From positions 1-6,585 of the forward strand of contig JAGBUD010000167.1 in the NCBI GenBank assembly GCA_017630995.1: a DNA stretch of 6,585 nt, written 5' to 3'. The DNA comes from Clostridia bacterium (GTDB lineage Bacteria; Bacillota_A; Clostridia; Oscillospirales; CAG-272). How positions within the stretch are numbered: position 1 is the stretch's first letter; every line of letters starts with the position of its first letter. Both the position numbers and the translations under genes were made by a program. Positions 5,297 through 6,585 of this stretch are shown piece after piece. Under the pieces are notes generated by a model, which was not told the DNA's origin, ran no database searches, and worked only from the letters and a program-made list of their open reading frames with translations.

Positions 5297-5297
5297 A
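5282..5297. promoter_or_regulatory. Near-palindromic site in the topB-tdk divergent region
   Basis: TGTGAAAATTTCCACA has two 8-bp half-sites that mirror each other except at one position. It sits on the topB -35 candidate and about 65 bp before the tdk -10. The placement suits a repressor operator for topB, but AT-rich intergenic DNA yields such palindromes by chance, and no regulator is known. Confidence 0.35.
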
Positions 5298-5360
5298 TTT
5301 TACACAAATTTTTTTGGAAGAGATTTTTTGCTCTACCACCTTTATTTTTTATATTTATTA

Positions 5361-5369
5361 TGGTATACT
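5361..5369 (+). promoter_or_regulatory. Extended -10 promoter of the tdk-deoC operon
   Basis: TGGTATACT combines the TGn extension with a good -10 (TATACT, 5364-5369). The -35 region at the right distance (5341-5346, TTTATT) is weak, as is common for extended -10 promoters. Expected start near 5376 gives a leader of about 44 nt before the tdk TTG. Confidence 0.65.
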
Positions 5370-5386
5370 GAAATAAAAGGACAAAT

Positions 5387-5399
5387 GCTGCCCCGCAGC
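5387..5399 (+). other. Leader hairpin upstream of tdk
   Basis: GCTGC and GCAGC pair around a CCC loop, 8 bases before the AGAGGA ribosome binding site and about 11 bases after the predicted start. It does not cover the binding site, so it may stabilise the 5' end or affect initiation modestly. No riboswitch architecture is visible in this short leader. Confidence 0.4.
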
Positions 5400-5407
5400 G
5401 AAAGAAA

Positions 5408-5413
5408 AGAGGA
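5408..5413 (+). promoter_or_regulatory. Ribosome binding site deciding the TTG start of tdk
   Basis: AGAGGA lies 6 bases before TTG 5420-5422, the codon that starts the family-typical AKLYFKYGAMGSSKT sequence. The only nearby upstream ATG (5385-5387) is out of frame, so TTG is the supported start. Confidence 0.8.
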
Positions 5414-5419
5414 CGAAAA

Positions 5420-6001
5420 TTGGCAAAGCTTTATTTCAAATACGGCGCAATGGGCTCATCAAAGACCGCGCAGGCTCTTATTACTAAATTTAACTACGAG
5501 GAGCGCGGAATGCGCGTTTGGCTAATCAAGCCCGCAACCGACAGCCGCGACGGAGAAAACATAATACAATCGAGAATGGGGCTAAAATCCGAGGCAAGAA
5601 CGTTTGCCAAGGGAGATAATATTTTAGAGGTATTTATGGCAGAAGCGGGGGACGCGGACGTCATAATTGCCGACGAATGTCAGTTTTTCACCAAGGAGCA
5701 TATAGATCAGCTTCGCCTCATAACAGATGAAAAGGACATTCCCGTTCTATGCTTTGGACTTCGAACCGACTTTTTGACAAGACTTTTCTCGGGCAGCCAA
5801 AGGCTCTTTGAGGTTGCGGACTCGATAACCGAAATAAAAACCATGTGCGAATGCGGAAGAAAAGCAACGGTCAATGCAAGAATAGACAAAGACGGGCAGA
5901 TAATAACCGAGGGACGCCAAATATTCCTCGGCGGTAATGACAGATATATCGCCATGTGCCACAAATGCTGGGTGGACAGAATAAAGGAGGAAAAGTGCTG
6001 A
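5420..6001 (+). CDS. tdk: Thymidine kinase (type II, TK1-like)
   Basis: A 193-residue enzyme transferring the ATP gamma-phosphate to thymidine (and deoxyuridine) to give dTMP in pyrimidine salvage; cytoplasmic, usually tetrameric. Visible motifs: P-loop GAMGSSKT (9-16) right after the first strand; the Asp-Glu pair in IIADECQFF (D85, E86; E86 is the expected general base); FGLRTDF (112-118); a zinc-binding set C143, C145 and C180, C183; and the substrate-binding lasso region before IFLGGNDRYIAMCHKC (168-183). The length is typical. The P-loop has GSSKT where many homologues have NSGKS; both are recurrent variants and Lys15 is kept. Translation starts at TTG, which may lower expression. It is the first gene of an operon with deoC, whose ATG lies one base after the tdk stop. 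Confidence 0.95.
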   Translation: MAKLYFKYGAMGSSKTAQALITKFNYEERGMRVWLIKPATDSRDGENIIQSRMGLKSEARTFAKGDNILEVFMAEAGDADVIIADECQFFTKEHIDQLRLITDEKDIPVLCFGLRTDFLTRLFSGSQRLFEVADSITEIKTMCECGRKATVNARIDKDGQIITEGRQIFLGGNDRYIAMCHKCWVDRIKEEKC

Positions 6002-6002
6002 A

Positions 6003-6585
6003 ATGGATATCAAGAAGATTTTAGCATCGTGCGACCACACGCTTCTTGCGCAAAACGCAACCGCAGAAGAAATTTTTGCAATCTGCGATGACGGAATTAA
6101 GTACGGGGTGGCGTCCGTTTGCATCCCTCCAAGCAGAGTTAAACAAGCAAAGGAATACGTTGGCGACAGACTTAAAATCTGCACGGTTATAGGCTTTCCG
6201 CTTGGATACTCCGACACCCGTGTTAAAGTTTTGGAGGCAGAGCTTGCAATTCGCGACGGAGCTGACGAGATTGACACCGTTATAAATATCGGTCATCTCA
6301 AGGACGGAAGATTTGATTTGATAGCCGACGAGCTTCGGAAAATCAGAAAAGCCACCGAGGGAAAAATATTAAAGGTCATAATCGAAACCTGCCTTCTCAC
6401 AAGAGAAGAAAAAGCAAAAATGTGCCGCATAGTTTCCGAGGCAAAGGCCGATTACATTAAAACCTCAACGGGATTTTCCACAGCCGGAGCTACCGACGAG
6501 GATATAATCGTCTTTAACGAAAATTTAACGGGTGACGTTAAAATAAAAGCGGCGGGCGGCATAAAAACCCTCGAGGACGCGGAGA
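6003..6585 (+). CDS. deoC: Deoxyribose-phosphate aldolase, N-terminal 194 residues (cut by window edge)
   Basis: The frame opens with ATG 6003-6005 and runs out of the window without a stop; the visible 194 residues are most of a protein usually about 215-250 long. DeoC splits 2-deoxy-D-ribose-5-phosphate to acetaldehyde and glyceraldehyde-3-phosphate, letting deoxynucleoside sugar enter glycolysis. The class I aldolase signature is complete so far: CDHTLL (10-15), VCIPPSRV (39-46), GFPLGYSDT (64-72), the active-site Asp in DEIDTVINIG (D91), the Schiff-base lysine in YIKTSTGF (K153), and the second lysine in KIKAAGGI (K182). The missing part would contain the phosphate-binding end of the barrel. 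AGGAGG at 5985-5990 inside the end of tdk lies 12 bases from the ATG, a slightly long spacer, so translation may be coupled to tdk. Confidence 0.95.
   Translation, partial: MDIKKILASCDHTLLAQNATAEEIFAICDDGIKYGVASVCIPPSRVKQAKEYVGDRLKICTVIGFPLGYSDTRVKVLEAELAIRDGADEIDTVINIGHLKDGRFDLIADELRKIRKATEGKILKVIIETCLLTREEKAKMCRIVSEAKADYIKTSTGFSTAGATDEDIIVFNENLTGDVKIKAAGGIKTLEDAE

Noticed and set aside
5236..5307. Longer topB start adding 24 residues
   Set aside because: The extension covers the promoter region, is not like the conserved TopB N-terminus, and has no ribosome binding site, whereas ATG 5233-5235 has AAGGAG at proper spacing.
5747..6277. 176-codon minus-strand frame across tdk and deoC
   Set aside because: Antisense to two clear enzyme genes, spanning their junction, with no initiation signals.

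Overview
The window looks like chromosomal DNA of an anaerobic, low-to-medium-GC Firmicute, most likely an uncultured gut-type member of class Clostridia (Oscillospirales/Christensenellales-like). This is inferred from AGGAGG-type ribosome binding sites before every gene whose start is visible, Clostridia-typical families (DUF4830, a DUF368-type membrane protein, a single-domain cytoplasmic GH20 hexosaminidase, a Firmicutes-type thymidine kinase), and compact intergenic regions with classic intrinsic terminators. No rRNA, tRNA, CRISPR, transposase or phage gene is seen.

Layout. The left edge (2-229, +) is the C-terminal end of a membrane protein resembling the DUF368/PopT family. It converges on a DUF4830 membrane-anchored protein (305-775, -) across one shared bidirectional terminator (262-293). 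Upstream of the DUF4830 gene on the minus strand is a monocistronic GH20 beta-N-acetylhexosaminidase gene (891-2501, -) with a near-consensus promoter (2582-2610) and its own terminator (845-871). The next stretch, 2502-3126, has no long gene but is rich in signal. It holds the GH20 promoter and leader, a minus-strand terminator (2653-2680), two tandem copies of a roughly 111-bp fold-back (palindromic) repeat sharing an identical 104-bp core (2725-2951), and a very small cysteine-rich one-helix protein gene (2949-3047, -). The repeat abuts that gene so closely that its terminal TAA is the gene's stop codon. Then comes a complete DNA topoisomerase III gene (topB, 3127-5235, -). A 184-bp divergent intergenic region (5236-5419) carries opposed promoter candidates and a 16-bp near-palindrome. 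Beyond it are thymidine kinase (tdk, 5420-6001, +, TTG start) and, one base after its stop, deoxyribose-phosphate aldolase (deoC, 6003 to the window edge, +).

How the genes relate. tdk and deoC form a tightly packed deoxynucleoside salvage/catabolism operon: one phosphorylates thymidine, the other splits deoxyribose-5-phosphate. topB is divergent from it and probably separately expressed. GH20 is cytoplasmic by sequence and likely trims imported amino-sugar oligosaccharides. The remaining genes show no evident pathway link. The most unusual part is 2690-3110, where a tiny membrane-peptide gene has apparently been separated from its terminator by tandem copies of a non-autonomous palindromic element. 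I see no evidence for a new multi-gene system; the element/microprotein pair is the part most worth checking.
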